The translations under genes and the position numbers were made by a program. From Chloroflexota bacterium (GTDB taxonomy: Bacteria; Chloroflexota; Anaerolineae; Anaerolineales; DRMV01), in the NCBI GenBank assembly GCA_013153135.1, contig JAADFA010000102.1, forward strand, positions 1-15,549: a DNA stretch of 15,549 bases, read 5' to 3'. Below the pieces are notes generated by a model, which saw nothing but the letters and a program-made list of their open reading frames with translations, was not told the origin of the DNA and did not search any database. Positions 5,665-14,123 of this stretch are shown in pieces (positions within the stretch are counted from its first letter, which is position 1; each line of letters starts with the position of its first letter).

Positions 5665-6894
5665 ATGGTGACTCGACCCGAAGTGCTCGCGCTGATCCCC
5701 GCGCGTGGGGGTTCAAAGAGCATCCCGCGCAAAAACATCAAGCCCTTTGCGGGGCATCCGTTACTCGCGTACAGCGTGGCCGCGGGGTTGCAAGCCGAAA
5801 CGGTCACTCGGGTGATCGTTTCGACTGACGATCCCGAGATCGCGGAGGTCGCGCGCGCCTACGGCGCAGAGGTGCCTTTTTTGCGTCCAGACTATTTAGC
5901 CCTAGATACCACGCCCGACCTGCCGGTGTTTTTACACGCGCTCCGCTGGCTCGCGGAGCATGAGGGCTATCGGCCGGATGTGGTGGTGCAGCTGCGCCCC
6001 ACGAGCCCCATTCGTCCGCGTGGCCTAGTCGATCGGGCCGTGCGCCTTTTGCTTGCTCACCCCGAAGCGGACTCGGTCCGAGGCGTTGTGCCCGCGGGGC
6101 AAAATCCCCATAAGATGTGGCGTATTACGGACGATGGCCGCTTGCAGCCCCTGCTCCAGGTCCCTGGCATTCCTGAGCCCTATAACGCGCCTCGGCAGCA
6201 GCTACCGCCCATCTTTTGGCAGACGGGCCACATCGATGTCATTTGGCCGCGGACCATGCTAGAGAAGGGCTCCATGACCGGCGACGTAATTTTGCCCGTG
6301 CTCATTGATCCGCGCTACACCGTGGACCTGGACACGCCCCTGGACTGGATGCGCGCGGAGTGGATGGTGTTCCATGCGGGCCTGGATGACATGGTGTGGC
6401 CGGGTCGGCGTCCGCGGACGATGCCCACGCGGGTACGGCTGGTCGTGCTGGATTTCGATGGCGTGTTTACGGATAACCGCGTTTGGGTCAACGAAGCAGG
6501 GCAGGAAATGGTCGCCGCTCACCGGGGAGATGGCATGGGGATTGCGCGCTTGCGTCGTGCGGGCGTGCACGTGTTGGTATTGTCCTCCGAGGTCAACCCC
6601 GTGGTTGCGGCCCGGGCGCGCAAGTTGGGGCTGCCCGTTTTGCAAGGCATCGAGGATAAAGCCCGTGCCTTACAGACCTATATGGAAGAGCATGGCTTTC
6701 GACCTGAGGAAACGGTGTACCTGGGTAACGATGTAAATGACGTTCCCTGTTTTCCCTTGGTGGGATGGGCGGTCGTGGTCGCGGACGCGCATCCCGAGGC
6801 CAAGCGTGCGGCCGACGCGATTTTGCGCGCGCGCGGAGGCCATGGCGCGATCCGGGAACTGGCGGATCGAATTTTGGCCGCGCGCGCAGCGTAG
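5665..6894 (+). CDS. Bifunctional CMP-sialic-acid-type synthetase / KdsC-like HAD phosphatase
   Basis: A 409-residue fusion. Residues 1-235 form a cytidylyltransferase that activates a nonulosonic acid (sialic, legionaminic, KDN-like) with CTP: LALIPARGGSKSIPRKNIKPF holds the nucleotide-binding loop, followed by RPTSPIR (111-117), FWQTGHIDVIW and YTVDLDTPLDW. Residues 255-409 form a HAD phosphatase of the KdsC type: LDFDGVFTD (nucleophile Asp263, Asp265), Ser307/Ser308, Lys332 and GNDVND (354-359). The phosphatase could dephosphorylate the 9-phosphate precursor made by the synthase. Vertebrate CMP-sialate synthetases have a similar tail, there mainly structural. AGGAGG (5656-5661) lies only 3 bases before this ATG and 6 before the next codon GTG (5668), so the true start may be that GTG. 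No sugar synthase (NeuB) or epimerase (NeuC) is present here. Confidence 0.92.
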   Translation: MVTRPEVLALIPARGGSKSIPRKNIKPFAGHPLLAYSVAAGLQAETVTRVIVSTDDPEIAEVARAYGAEVPFLRPDYLALDTTPDLPVFLHALRWLAEHEGYRPDVVVQLRPTSPIRPRGLVDRAVRLLLAHPEADSVRGVVPAGQNPHKMWRITDDGRLQPLLQVPGIPEPYNAPRQQLPPIFWQTGHIDVIWPRTMLEKGSMTGDVILPVLIDPRYTVDLDTPLDWMRAEWMVFHAGLDDMVWPGRRPRTMPTRVRLVVLDFDGVFTDNRVWVNEAGQEMVAAHRGDGMGIARLRRAGVHVLVLSSEVNPVVAARARKLGLPVLQGIEDKARALQTYMEEHGFRPEETVYLGNDVNDVPCFPLVGWAVVVADAHPEAKRAADAILRARGGHGAIRELADRILAARAA

Positions 6895-6906
6895 TTGGCA
6901 CCGGAC

Positions 6907-7899
6907 ATGCGGCCCGCTATCTTTGTCCCCGAAACGTGCGAGCCCATGGTGTATCGAACCCGTTCTCGCCCATGTTCCCCTCGCTATATGGACCTCGTTG
7001 CGCTCGGCGTCGCAGTTGGCTTCATCATTTTTGTCGCGTGGGTTCTCAGCGTAAAAGGCGGCGCGGACTTGCGTGAGGCTTACTTGCCTGCTGGACGCAA
7101 TCACCTTAACCAGTTCTATAACCCGTACTGGGTACGGCCGCTGTTCGAGCTCTTGGCTTTGTTGCCCTTTCGCCAGGCATATTTGGTGGTCATGGGGATG
7201 GATGTGAGCATTTATGTTGCCGCCTTATGTCTTTTGGGCGTACGGTGGGTTTACCCCCTAACCACGTATCAGTTCTACTACACCCTATTTTATGGCCAAA
7301 TCGATCCGCTTGTCACCCTGGGCTTGGCCCTGGAGTGGCGCGCGACGCGCCAACGCCGGGCTGGGTGGTTTGGCCTGGGCATGGTGCTCGCCCTGCTTAA
7401 GCCGCAGGTGAGCTTGGCCGCGACGGCGTTTCTGTGGTGGCGCTTGGGGGAATGGCGGCGACGCGTGCGGAGCTTGCTGCCGTTGTTGGGGGCGGCGGTT
7501 CTGTCTGTCCTGCGGTATGGCTGGTGGTTCGATGATGTTGTCATCCGGCTGTCCACTTCGCCGCCAAATCGTTGGGGGTCGATTTCGTTGTGGGAATGGA
7601 TAGGGCCTTATGCGCTGCTGTTATGGATACCGGCCTTTATGGGTCCACTGAATGAACCCGAGAAACTCCGCTTTATCCTTGCTACGGCGGCGTTGGCGAT
7701 GCCTTATTTCCAGCAAAATAGCCTGATATCTCTGCAAGCTTTTTTAGGTCCCTGGGCATGGTTAGGTAATGTGAGCTTCGTTTACTACTTCAATCCTGCG
7801 CTGGGTTGGAAGATTGGCGTTGTGCTCCCCCTAGGGATATATCTGCGCTACGCGCTCCGGGTTGTCGTACGTTCTTTCAACCGGGGTGCCAGCCCATAG
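6907..7899 (+). CDS. GT87-like polyprenyl-phosphate-sugar glycosyltransferase
   Basis: A polytopic membrane protein of about 330 residues, likely a GT-C transferase moving a hexose (often mannose) from a polyprenyl-phosphate carrier on the outer face of the membrane. The first helix (VALGVAVGFIIFVAWVL) is followed by a loop with Asp (GGADLREAY, candidate catalytic base) and NPYWVRPLFELLALLP. GQIDPLVTLGLALEW and LALLKPQVSLA are typical GT87 (formerly DUF2029) phrases. The start is uncertain: this ATG lies 12 bases after the preceding stop, an in-frame TTG abuts it at 6895, and ATGs at 6946 and 6988 are also possible. None has a strong ribosome binding site, which suggests coupling to the upstream gene. 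The 3' end overlaps the convergent GT87 gene by 52 bases. It is shorter than typical GT87 proteins (about 400). Confidence 0.8.
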   Translation: MRPAIFVPETCEPMVYRTRSRPCSPRYMDLVALGVAVGFIIFVAWVLSVKGGADLREAYLPAGRNHLNQFYNPYWVRPLFELLALLPFRQAYLVVMGMDVSIYVAALCLLGVRWVYPLTTYQFYYTLFYGQIDPLVTLGLALEWRATRQRRAGWFGLGMVLALLKPQVSLAATAFLWWRLGEWRRRVRSLLPLLGAAVLSVLRYGWWFDDVVIRLSTSPPNRWGSISLWEWIGPYALLLWIPAFMGPLNEPEKLRFILATAALAMPYFQQNSLISLQAFLGPWAWLGNVSFVYYFNPALGWKIGVVLPLGIYLRYALRVVVRSFNRGASP

Positions 7900-9071
7900 A
7901 GCCCGAACAAAAGTATTGCAGGCAAGGGGACGAACATAATGTTGTGCTGTTGCGGCCCGTGAGCACCGGGGGTGAGGGTCGCGAGAAACAGGGCCCAAAG
8001 CCCGACCCACAACGCGGCCATGAGCGTGTAAGCGGCCACGCAGCCCACGCGAGTTCGGCATAGGCCTGCGAGCACAAGCGCGAGGGGGAACATAAGGATG
8101 ACGAAGTTGCCCGGATCCGTGGGGATGCCGATCCACTGGCTAATGACCAAGGTGAGGGCATAGGGCCAACGCAGCGCGGATGGCCCTACGTGGCGTGCGG
8201 CCCACCATGCCCGCGCAAGCAGGATAAGCAAGATAAGGCTGAGAGCCCCACCTAAGAGGGAGCCACCGCGGGGCCAGGCTTGGATAAGCGCCTCTTGCAG
8301 GGTGGTCGCTGGCGTGTAGCTGGGGTACGCCAAGATTTCCCGAATATTTTGCCGTGGCCAATCCGGGAGTAAGAGCAGGCTGCCGAGCATCATCCCCGCG
8401 AAGGTAAGCCCCCAGGCTCGAAGCACAGCCCACCGTCGTTGCCCTAAAGCCCAGCCCAGTACAGCTAGCGTCGGTAGCAACGCAAGGTGCGGTTTGATGG
8501 CCGCCCAGGCGAGCGCGAACCCGGCCCATCCTTCCCGCGCATGCACCAAGCCCGCAAGGGTTGCGGTGAGCAAAAACGCGACGAGCACGACAGGATTCCC
8601 GTTGATGACCGCGCGCAGGCCGTAATACCATGTCAACGCGAAGAGCAGGTGAAACGCGAGACTTAGCGGGCGCGGCTTCCAGTGGGCCAAGTGCAGCGAG
8701 AGCAACCATGTCACAATCAAAAAACCTTCTAAGGTAGTCATCCATAACGCCCGCGCGAGGGCATAGTTAGGAATGAGCGCGTAGGGCAAAAACCATAGCA
8801 ATGCGTATAGAGGATAGACTGTGCGCATTTGGTCTTCGCCCGGCAGGGCTAGCCGCCCGTAGGCCATCTGCTGAATGGCGCGCGCGGTAGCGTCACTATA
8901 AGGACTCGTGCCCTGGAGGATAAAGCGTCGGAAGCCTAGCCAGCGCGGCAGAAAATCATTGCCGCCCGGGTTCGTTCGTGTGAAGGCCCAGTTCGCGAGC
9001 GTCAGCCCGAGGGCCGTGAAGCCAATGAGAATCGCAGCGAACCACGTGCGGCGCGATGCCCGTCCGCTCAT
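7848..9071 (-). CDS. GT87-family membrane glycosyltransferase
   Basis: A 407-residue polytopic protein of the GT-C fold, predicted to use a polyprenyl-phosphate sugar donor on the outer face of the membrane. The first helix (about 11-30) leads to GGNDFLPRW, where Asp39 is the family's expected catalytic acid/base, then TSPYSD and VYPLYALLWFLPYALIP. INGNPVVLVAFLLTATLAG and AWAAIKPHLALLPTLAVLGWAL are characteristic GT87 segments, and around ten hydrophobic helices can be counted. The start has GGAG nine bases upstream, and a TACAAT element lies 28 bases upstream. It is a paralogue of the convergent gene and overlaps its end tail-to-tail. The acceptor (lipid, glycan or protein) cannot be deduced. 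Confidence 0.88.
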   Translation of the reverse strand: MSGRASRRTWFAAILIGFTALGLTLANWAFTRTNPGGNDFLPRWLGFRRFILQGTSPYSDATARAIQQMAYGRLALPGEDQMRTVYPLYALLWFLPYALIPNYALARALWMTTLEGFLIVTWLLSLHLAHWKPRPLSLAFHLLFALTWYYGLRAVINGNPVVLVAFLLTATLAGLVHAREGWAGFALAWAAIKPHLALLPTLAVLGWALGQRRWAVLRAWGLTFAGMMLGSLLLLPDWPRQNIREILAYPSYTPATTLQEALIQAWPRGGSLLGGALSLILLILLARAWWAARHVGPSALRWPYALTLVISQWIGIPTDPGNFVILMFPLALVLAGLCRTRVGCVAAYTLMAALWVGLWALFLATLTPGAHGPQQHNIMFVPLPAILLFGLYGLAPRLKERTTTRSA

Positions 9072-9099
9072 GCCTCATCTCCGTTGGAGGTCTTTGGCC

Positions 9100-9105
9100 A
9101 TTGTA
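9100..9105 (-). promoter_or_regulatory. -10-like TACAAT upstream of the minus-strand GT87 gene
   Basis: On the minus strand TACAAT stands in context ATGCTACAATGG, 28 bases before the ATG. The expected -35 region (ACAAGA) is a poor match. Confidence 0.35.
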
Positions 9106-9155
9106 GCATGTGAGGCCATTTCTCTTGTAGAAGGCCGTGTGAAATCCACCCAGTC

Positions 9156-9184
9156 TTGGCCTAAAGCCCGTAGAGTGGCATAAT
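9156..9184 (+). promoter_or_regulatory. Sigma-70-type promoter for the GT39-like gene
   Basis: TTGGCC (9156-9161), a 17-base spacer and CATAAT (9179-9184) give 4/6 and 5/6 matches to the consensus at ideal spacing. This predicts a leader of about 95 bases before the start codon. Within that leader lies the inverted repeat AACGT-AA-ACGTT (9242-9253), a possible operator. Confidence 0.5.
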
Positions 9185-9285
9185 ACAGCCAGGTTATCAC
9201 AAAATTTGTCCCGACCGGTGCAGAAAACATCACAACTATAGAACGTAAACGTTGCCCGGCCGCGGCTTATGCAGGGGGATTGAGT

Positions 9286-10926
9286 ATGTGGAAGCAACGC
9301 CGTGTGTACGAGGGGATGTTGGATGGTTTGATTCTGCTCGCACTGATTTGGGCCGGGGTCAAATTTAGTTGGGACCTACCCCGTTGGTACGATATCCCCA
9401 CTTTTGATGAAGCGGAGATGCTTCGAGCGGGTGTTGAGCTAACATGGGCTAAGGTCTCTAAACTCAAGTCTGAATGGAGTCCGCTATATGTTTTCTGGTA
9501 TGCGTTCCTCAATCGCGTGGCGCGGCCCGAGTCGCGGGTCGCACTGCACGATTTGAATTGGCGCATCCTGGCCGTGCTCGCGAGCGTAGGGTTGTACGCG
9601 GTGCTCCGGCGATACCGTATCGCTCGGATATACGCGGCCGGACTTGCCCTCTTTGCCTTGCTCTCGCGGCTTGTGTGGTTTGACCTCACTCGTTCGGTGT
9701 TGCTCGCAGTGGTGTTGACATACGCTGCCGCGTGGGCCGCGACGTGGCCCCGGCAACGCTGGAAGCGCTTGTGGGTCGGCGGCTGGTTGCTCGGTTTGGC
9801 CGCGTTCGCGCGACCGGAGTACGCATTCCCCGCCATGGGGCTTGTGCTGTTCGCGGGGGTGGATGCCGCACGCGCGTGGAAACGTCGGCCGTGGCGATGG
9901 ACTTCGCGCGATGGGTTGTTGCTGGTGCCCGTAGTATTGCCCACAATTGGCATCATGGTGTGGGGACTCCCCTTTGGACATGGCCGTTCGGTGTATGCGT
10001 TTGGTCAGCATTTTGCATTCAACTTGTGGATGTGCTTGGGCCAACCCGAAACTCGCACGTGGGAGGAAGAGGTTGAAGCCGCGTTTGGCTCGATTCAGAG
10101 CATCGCGCAAGCCGTCTGGCGTAACCCAACCATGTTTGCCCAACATGTGTTGTGCAACCTCAAACGGGGGCATAAAGTTGTAGGCCAGATGGTCATCCAC
10201 GCGCCCTGGAGCGGCCTTCGTTACATTTACGAAGCCGGCGCTACTTTGCTTGCGTGGGCCCTGGGTACCTTGTGGGTGCTCGCACGGCATCGGACGCGCT
10301 GTCGTCGACGATGGTTGGTGGGCTGGGGTCGGGGGGACCTCTTATTTTGGTCCATGGTCGCAGCTGCACTGCTCGCGCCGATTGTGATAATTTCTTCCTT
10401 GAAGCCTCACTATCGCGCCCAGTTTGGTTGGGCTTGGCTCACCCTATGGGCGTATCTTTGCCTCCCTCGGCAATATACGTCCCGCCCTTGGTATCGAACC
10501 TTGCTGCTCGCAGCGTTGCTTATCGCAGTAACACCGCCAACGATGGCTGGGCTCAGCGCTCATCCTAGTTGGTATCCCACCTTGTATAACCGCTCGACCG
10601 TGCAGGCCATCGCACGGATAACCGCGTCCGAACCCGGTCCCATTGTCGTTAGCGCGCATAAACGGCTTGCGCATTATTTCTTGATTTCCTACTTGGATTC
10701 TCGTTTTGAGATTGGGCGACGTTTGCCTCAAGAAGGCGCGCTCGCATTTATTCAGCGTTACCGTCCCGATATCCTCATTGTGCATTTTCCTTGGTATGAT
10801 GGAGATGACTCATGGCGCGTGTTTCGCGAGCATCCTGAAGCCTACGGCTACTGGATGTATCCTATCGGCAAACAACGCGCCCTGTATGTGCGCAGCGATC
10901 GCTTCCCACCCCCGTCGTCGCGTTGA
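9286..10926 (+). CDS. GT-C membrane glycosyltransferase, GT39/ArnT-like
   Basis: A 546-residue polytopic protein resembling dolichyl/polyprenyl-phosphate mannosyl- or aminoarabinosyl-transferases. After the first helix (about 13-27), the first outer loop carries PTFDEAEMLRAG with Asp41-Glu42, the acidic pair these enzymes use for catalysis. Many hydrophobic helices follow to about residue 440. The last 110 residues form a soluble domain with SAHKRLAHYFLISYLDSRFEIGR and PDILIVHFPWYDGDD. An AGGGGGA box lies 6 bases before this ATG, favouring it over an in-frame TTG two codons earlier. Codons here look somewhat richer in A and T than in the flanking genes. The downstream dehydrogenase starts 30 bases after the stop, so the two are probably one transcript. 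The donor and acceptor are unknown, and the exact GT family is uncertain. Confidence 0.8.
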   Translation: MWKQRRVYEGMLDGLILLALIWAGVKFSWDLPRWYDIPTFDEAEMLRAGVELTWAKVSKLKSEWSPLYVFWYAFLNRVARPESRVALHDLNWRILAVLASVGLYAVLRRYRIARIYAAGLALFALLSRLVWFDLTRSVLLAVVLTYAAAWAATWPRQRWKRLWVGGWLLGLAAFARPEYAFPAMGLVLFAGVDAARAWKRRPWRWTSRDGLLLVPVVLPTIGIMVWGLPFGHGRSVYAFGQHFAFNLWMCLGQPETRTWEEEVEAAFGSIQSIAQAVWRNPTMFAQHVLCNLKRGHKVVGQMVIHAPWSGLRYIYEAGATLLAWALGTLWVLARHRTRCRRRWLVGWGRGDLLFWSMVAAALLAPIVIISSLKPHYRAQFGWAWLTLWAYLCLPRQYTSRPWYRTLLLAALLIAVTPPTMAGLSAHPSWYPTLYNRSTVQAIARITASEPGPIVVSAHKRLAHYFLISYLDSRFEIGRRLPQEGALAFIQRYRPDILIVHFPWYDGDDSWRVFREHPEAYGYWMYPIGKQRALYVRSDRFPPPSSR

Positions 10927-10955
10927 CGGGGGACCCGGGCGCTCGGAGGGGAGGA

Positions 10956-11840
10956 ATGAGGATGGACCAGGTCGTGGTGATTACCGGCGCGGCCCGTGGC
11001 TTTGGCTTCGCATTGGCGCAGGCGTTTATGCGCGCGGGCGCGCGGGTGGTGATCTCAGATTTGCACGCCGACGCGGTCGCGCAGGCCGTCGAGGCCCTTG
11101 CAGCCATAGGGCCAGTACGCGGCTGGGCGGCCGATGTGCGTTCGTTGGAGCAAATGCGTATGCTCGCGCAGCGTACGTTGCAAACCTGGGGTCGGTTCGA
11201 CGTGTGGGTGAACAACGCAGGCCTTGCCTCGCCTAGCGGTGAGCTAGTTGATATGGCCCCCGAGGACGCGCGTCGCATTTGGGAAACCAACGCGCTGGGG
11301 GTATTCCACGGCACGAAGGTCGCCTTAGCCCACTTCCTCCCCCGAGACCAAGGGACGTTGGTCAATATCTACGGCGCAGGGAGTTTTTTACGTCCTCATT
11401 CGCCTGCGGGGTTGTATGCCGCATCCAAGGCGTGGATCACATCCTTTACCCGCACGCTGGCTAAAGAACTGCGGGGAAGCGGTGTTCGGGTCATTGGCTT
11501 CCATCCAGGGGTAATGCCCACGGCCATGCTCACGCACGTTCAGGTGCGCGGCGAGCGGGGTGAGGAACGCCTCCGACGGGTGTCGTGGGTATTGCGGGCT
11601 TTGGGTCGTCCGCCCGAGGTGCCTGCACGACGTTTGGTCGAATTGGTCGCGCATAACCGCAAGCCGTTCGTTGAATACCGGATGCTGAGGCCCTGGCACG
11701 TGGTTATGGGCTTTGCGCGGGTGCTATGGGCGCGCAGGCGTGGAACGTATCAGGATGTCCCGTTGACCGTTGAGGTTTTGCCGCCGCACCGCGTATCCCT
11801 GGATGACGGTCAGGCCACCGATGATATAGCTATGTTGTGA
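10956..11840 (+). CDS. Short-chain dehydrogenase/reductase (SDR)
   Basis: A 294-residue Rossmann-fold oxidoreductase. The cofactor loop is TGAARGFG (10-17), and Asp35 at the end of the second strand suggests NAD(H). NNAG (86-89), Asn112 and the catalytic YAASK (Tyr154, Lys158) are classical SDR motifs, and HPGVMPTAM follows the sixth strand. The catalytic Ser normally lies 13 residues before the Tyr; here that position is Ala141 and the nearest Ser is 143, so the active-site loop is atypical. The C-terminal 50 residues (YRMLRPWHVVMGFARVLWARR) are amphipathic and basic and may associate with the membrane. GGAGG lies 6 bases before this ATG; a second ATG two codons later has its own GAGGA. It follows the GT39-like gene and converges with feoB. 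The substrate is unknown, possibly a lipid or sugar alcohol. Confidence 0.88.
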   Translation: MRMDQVVVITGAARGFGFALAQAFMRAGARVVISDLHADAVAQAVEALAAIGPVRGWAADVRSLEQMRMLAQRTLQTWGRFDVWVNNAGLASPSGELVDMAPEDARRIWETNALGVFHGTKVALAHFLPRDQGTLVNIYGAGSFLRPHSPAGLYAASKAWITSFTRTLAKELRGSGVRVIGFHPGVMPTAMLTHVQVRGERGEERLRRVSWVLRALGRPPEVPARRLVELVAHNRKPFVEYRMLRPWHVVMGFARVLWARRRGTYQDVPLTVEVLPPHRVSLDDGQATDDIAML

Positions 11841-11865
11841 TGCCGGGGCGCGCCTGTCCCCTTAT

Positions 11866-14082
11866 CTAGGCCCAACCAAGTAACCGGGCGATTGTCGCTA
11901 CGGTGATGGTCACCACCAAGCCGAAGCCTAAGGGGAGGAGCGCGCCCCACGCGGTCCAGCGCAGGCTACGCGTTTCTTTGTAAATGGTGAGAATGGTCGT
12001 CGCACAGGGATTGTGCAGGATGACAAAGAGCATCATGTTGAGCGCGGTGAGCATGGTCCATCCGGCTTGGTCGATCAGCAGCGAGCGCAGCGCGGCTAGA
12101 TTTTCCACCTCGGTCATCATGCTCGCTTTTTGGTAAATCATGATCATCGTGGGCACGACGATTTCGTTCGCGGGGATGGCAATAATGTAAGAAAGTAGAA
12201 TCACGCCGTCCAAGCCCATAAGCCGACCGAGCGGATCCAAGGCCGCGGCGATATGCTGCGCCAGAGGTTGACCGCGCCAAGTCAGGTTTGCCAAGAGCCA
12301 AATGACCCCGCCCGCGGGCGCGGCAACGGTCATCGCGCGTACCAAGACAGCCCAGGTGCGTTCGATAAAGGAACGGTACAAAATCGCGCGCAGGTTAGGC
12401 CGGCGGAAGGGGGGCAGCTCGAGCGTGAACGCGGACGCTTCGCCGCGTAGTACGGTGCGTGAAAGTAGCCATGACGCGAGGAAGGTAAACGCGACCCCCA
12501 CGAGGATGCTGGTGAGCACCGCGAGGGCGGCTGCAGCTGAGGCAAAGCCGGGCGGGAATTGGGCCGCGACGAAGACCGAAGCGAGCATGATCAGGGTTGG
12601 ATAGCGGCCGTTGCACGGCACGAACGCGTTGGTCAAAATGGCGATCAGCCGCTCTCGGGGCGAGTCAATGATGCGTGTCGCGACGACACCAGCTGCATTG
12701 CAGCCAAAACCCATGGCCATGGTCAAAGCTTGCTTGCCATGCGCGCCGACTTTGCGAAAGAGAAAGTCTAAATTGAACGCAACTCGGGGCAGAACACCGA
12801 GGTCTTCAAGAAAGCTAAACAAAGGGAAAAAGATGGCCATGGGCGGGAGCATGACGCTGACTACCCAGGCGAGCCCGCGGTAAACACCGTGCCACAGAAA
12901 GCCCGTCAGCCACGCGGGAAGGCCGAGGGTCTCGAACGCGGCTGCGCCCCAGCTTTCAATGCTGAAGAGGAGCGACGCGAGGAGTTCAGAAGGGTAGTTG
13001 GCGCCCTGGATGGTGATCCAGAAAATCAGCGCCAGAAGCAGCAACATAATTGGGATGCCTGTCTTAGGTGAGGTCAAGAGCCGATCCAGCAGGAGATCCC
13101 AATCCCGCGGGGCTGGAGCCGCGGCTTGCCGTACGGCGCGGCGGGCGATGCGTTCGGCCTGGTTATAAATGGCTTGTACAATGCCGTCGCGTAACGCGGT
13201 ACCTAAGGTCCATTGCCAATGACGCACTCGGTCCATGAGTTGTTCGAGCAGCGTGGGGTCGGGAGGCGTGGGACGACTACCTGGGCCTTGGGCTAGGGCG
13301 CGTAGTTCCCCTGTACGCAGGGCTTCCCAAATGCGGGAATCGCCATCGAGTAGGCGCAGGGCAACCCAACGCAAATTGGGCAGGTCGGGGACGAGTTGCC
13401 GTAAGTAAGGGAGGAGGTCATCGACGGCTTGTTGCACCTGAGGGGGCAGGGGAACCCGGATGGGGGCTGTGGTGATATCGCCGGTAATGAGGCGTTCTAC
13501 AGTGCGCAAGAGCTCGTGTAGCCCTTCGCCTGTTCGTGCTACCAAAGGTACTGCCGGGACGCCCAAATCTCGGCTGAGGGTGCGCGGGTTAACAATGAGG
13601 CCTTTGCGCCGGGCTTCGTCCATCATGTTGATCGCAACCACCACCCGGTCCGTAATTTCGAGAATTTGCAGGACAAGGTTGAGGTTGCGCTCTAATGCGG
13701 TCGCGTCGACGGTGATGATAACGGCATCTGGCTGGCCGAAGAGCAAAAATTCCCGCGCGACCTCTTCGTCTTCGGATGCGGAGAGCAAGGAGTACGTGCC
13801 GGGTAAATCAACCAGCTTATACAAACGTCCATTGTAGCGAAAGTATCCCTCGGCCCGCGTGACGGTTTTGCCTGGCCAATTGCCCGTATGCTGGCGCAAA
13901 CCTGTGAGCGCGTTGAACAGGGTCGATTTGCCCGTATTGGGGTTCCCCGCCAGGGCGATGACCGCGTGCGGACGTTGGGACGGCCGCGCCACGTGCTCGG
14001 GTCCCGCGGCCGCGGCAGGGCAGGTTGCGCACGCTGCGGCGCGCCATCGACCGAGGCGCAGTCGGGCGTTTCGTTTGGCCAT
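11866..14082 (-). CDS. feoB: Ferrous iron transport protein B
   Basis: A 738-residue inner-membrane Fe(II) permease driven or gated by an N-terminal G domain. The GTPase motifs are GNPNTGKST (46-54, G1), DLPGTYS (92-98, G3), NMMD (152-155, G4) and VARTG (181-185, G5). A helical spacer runs to about 340. The membrane core includes Gate motifs GFGCNAAGVVATR (458-470) and IPANEIVVPTMIM, and FVPCNGRYPTL and NPCATTILTIYKETRS are canonical for one FeoB branch. The G domain starts about 36 residues later than usual, after a basic extension holding a CATC motif (Cys18, Cys21). GGAGG lies 5 bases before the ATG. It is last in the feo operon, 41 bases after the DtxR/FeoA-like fusion gene. Length and motifs indicate an intact protein. 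Confidence 0.97.
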   Translation of the reverse strand: MAKRNARLRLGRWRAAACATCPAAAAGPEHVARPSQRPHAVIALAGNPNTGKSTLFNALTGLRQHTGNWPGKTVTRAEGYFRYNGRLYKLVDLPGTYSLLSASEDEEVAREFLLFGQPDAVIITVDATALERNLNLVLQILEITDRVVVAINMMDEARRKGLIVNPRTLSRDLGVPAVPLVARTGEGLHELLRTVERLITGDITTAPIRVPLPPQVQQAVDDLLPYLRQLVPDLPNLRWVALRLLDGDSRIWEALRTGELRALAQGPGSRPTPPDPTLLEQLMDRVRHWQWTLGTALRDGIVQAIYNQAERIARRAVRQAAAPAPRDWDLLLDRLLTSPKTGIPIMLLLLALIFWITIQGANYPSELLASLLFSIESWGAAAFETLGLPAWLTGFLWHGVYRGLAWVVSVMLPPMAIFFPLFSFLEDLGVLPRVAFNLDFLFRKVGAHGKQALTMAMGFGCNAAGVVATRIIDSPRERLIAILTNAFVPCNGRYPTLIMLASVFVAAQFPPGFASAAAALAVLTSILVGVAFTFLASWLLSRTVLRGEASAFTLELPPFRRPNLRAILYRSFIERTWAVLVRAMTVAAPAGGVIWLLANLTWRGQPLAQHIAAALDPLGRLMGLDGVILLSYIIAIPANEIVVPTMIMIYQKASMMTEVENLAALRSLLIDQAGWTMLTALNMMLFVILHNPCATTILTIYKETRSLRWTAWGALLPLGFGLVVTITVATIARLLGWA

Positions 14083-14123
14083 GTTGTCCTCCGTGGCGGG
14101 GTGCGATTGTGGTTAGGGGGAAT

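Noticed and set aside
5580..5807. 76-codon N-terminal extension of the phosphatase
   Set aside because: It would run through the divergent promoter region and into the CMP-sugar synthetase gene. The internal ATG gives the standard phosphatase length and has AGGAGG.
9484..10290. 268-codon minus-strand frame opposite the GT39-like gene
   Set aside because: Shadow frame with composition bias only. The plus-strand frame has the DE motif, helices and a good ribosome binding site.
11841..11865. GGGGC...CCCC between the SDR and feoB ends as a shared terminator
   Set aside because: The stem is 4 bp and no T-tract follows on either strand.
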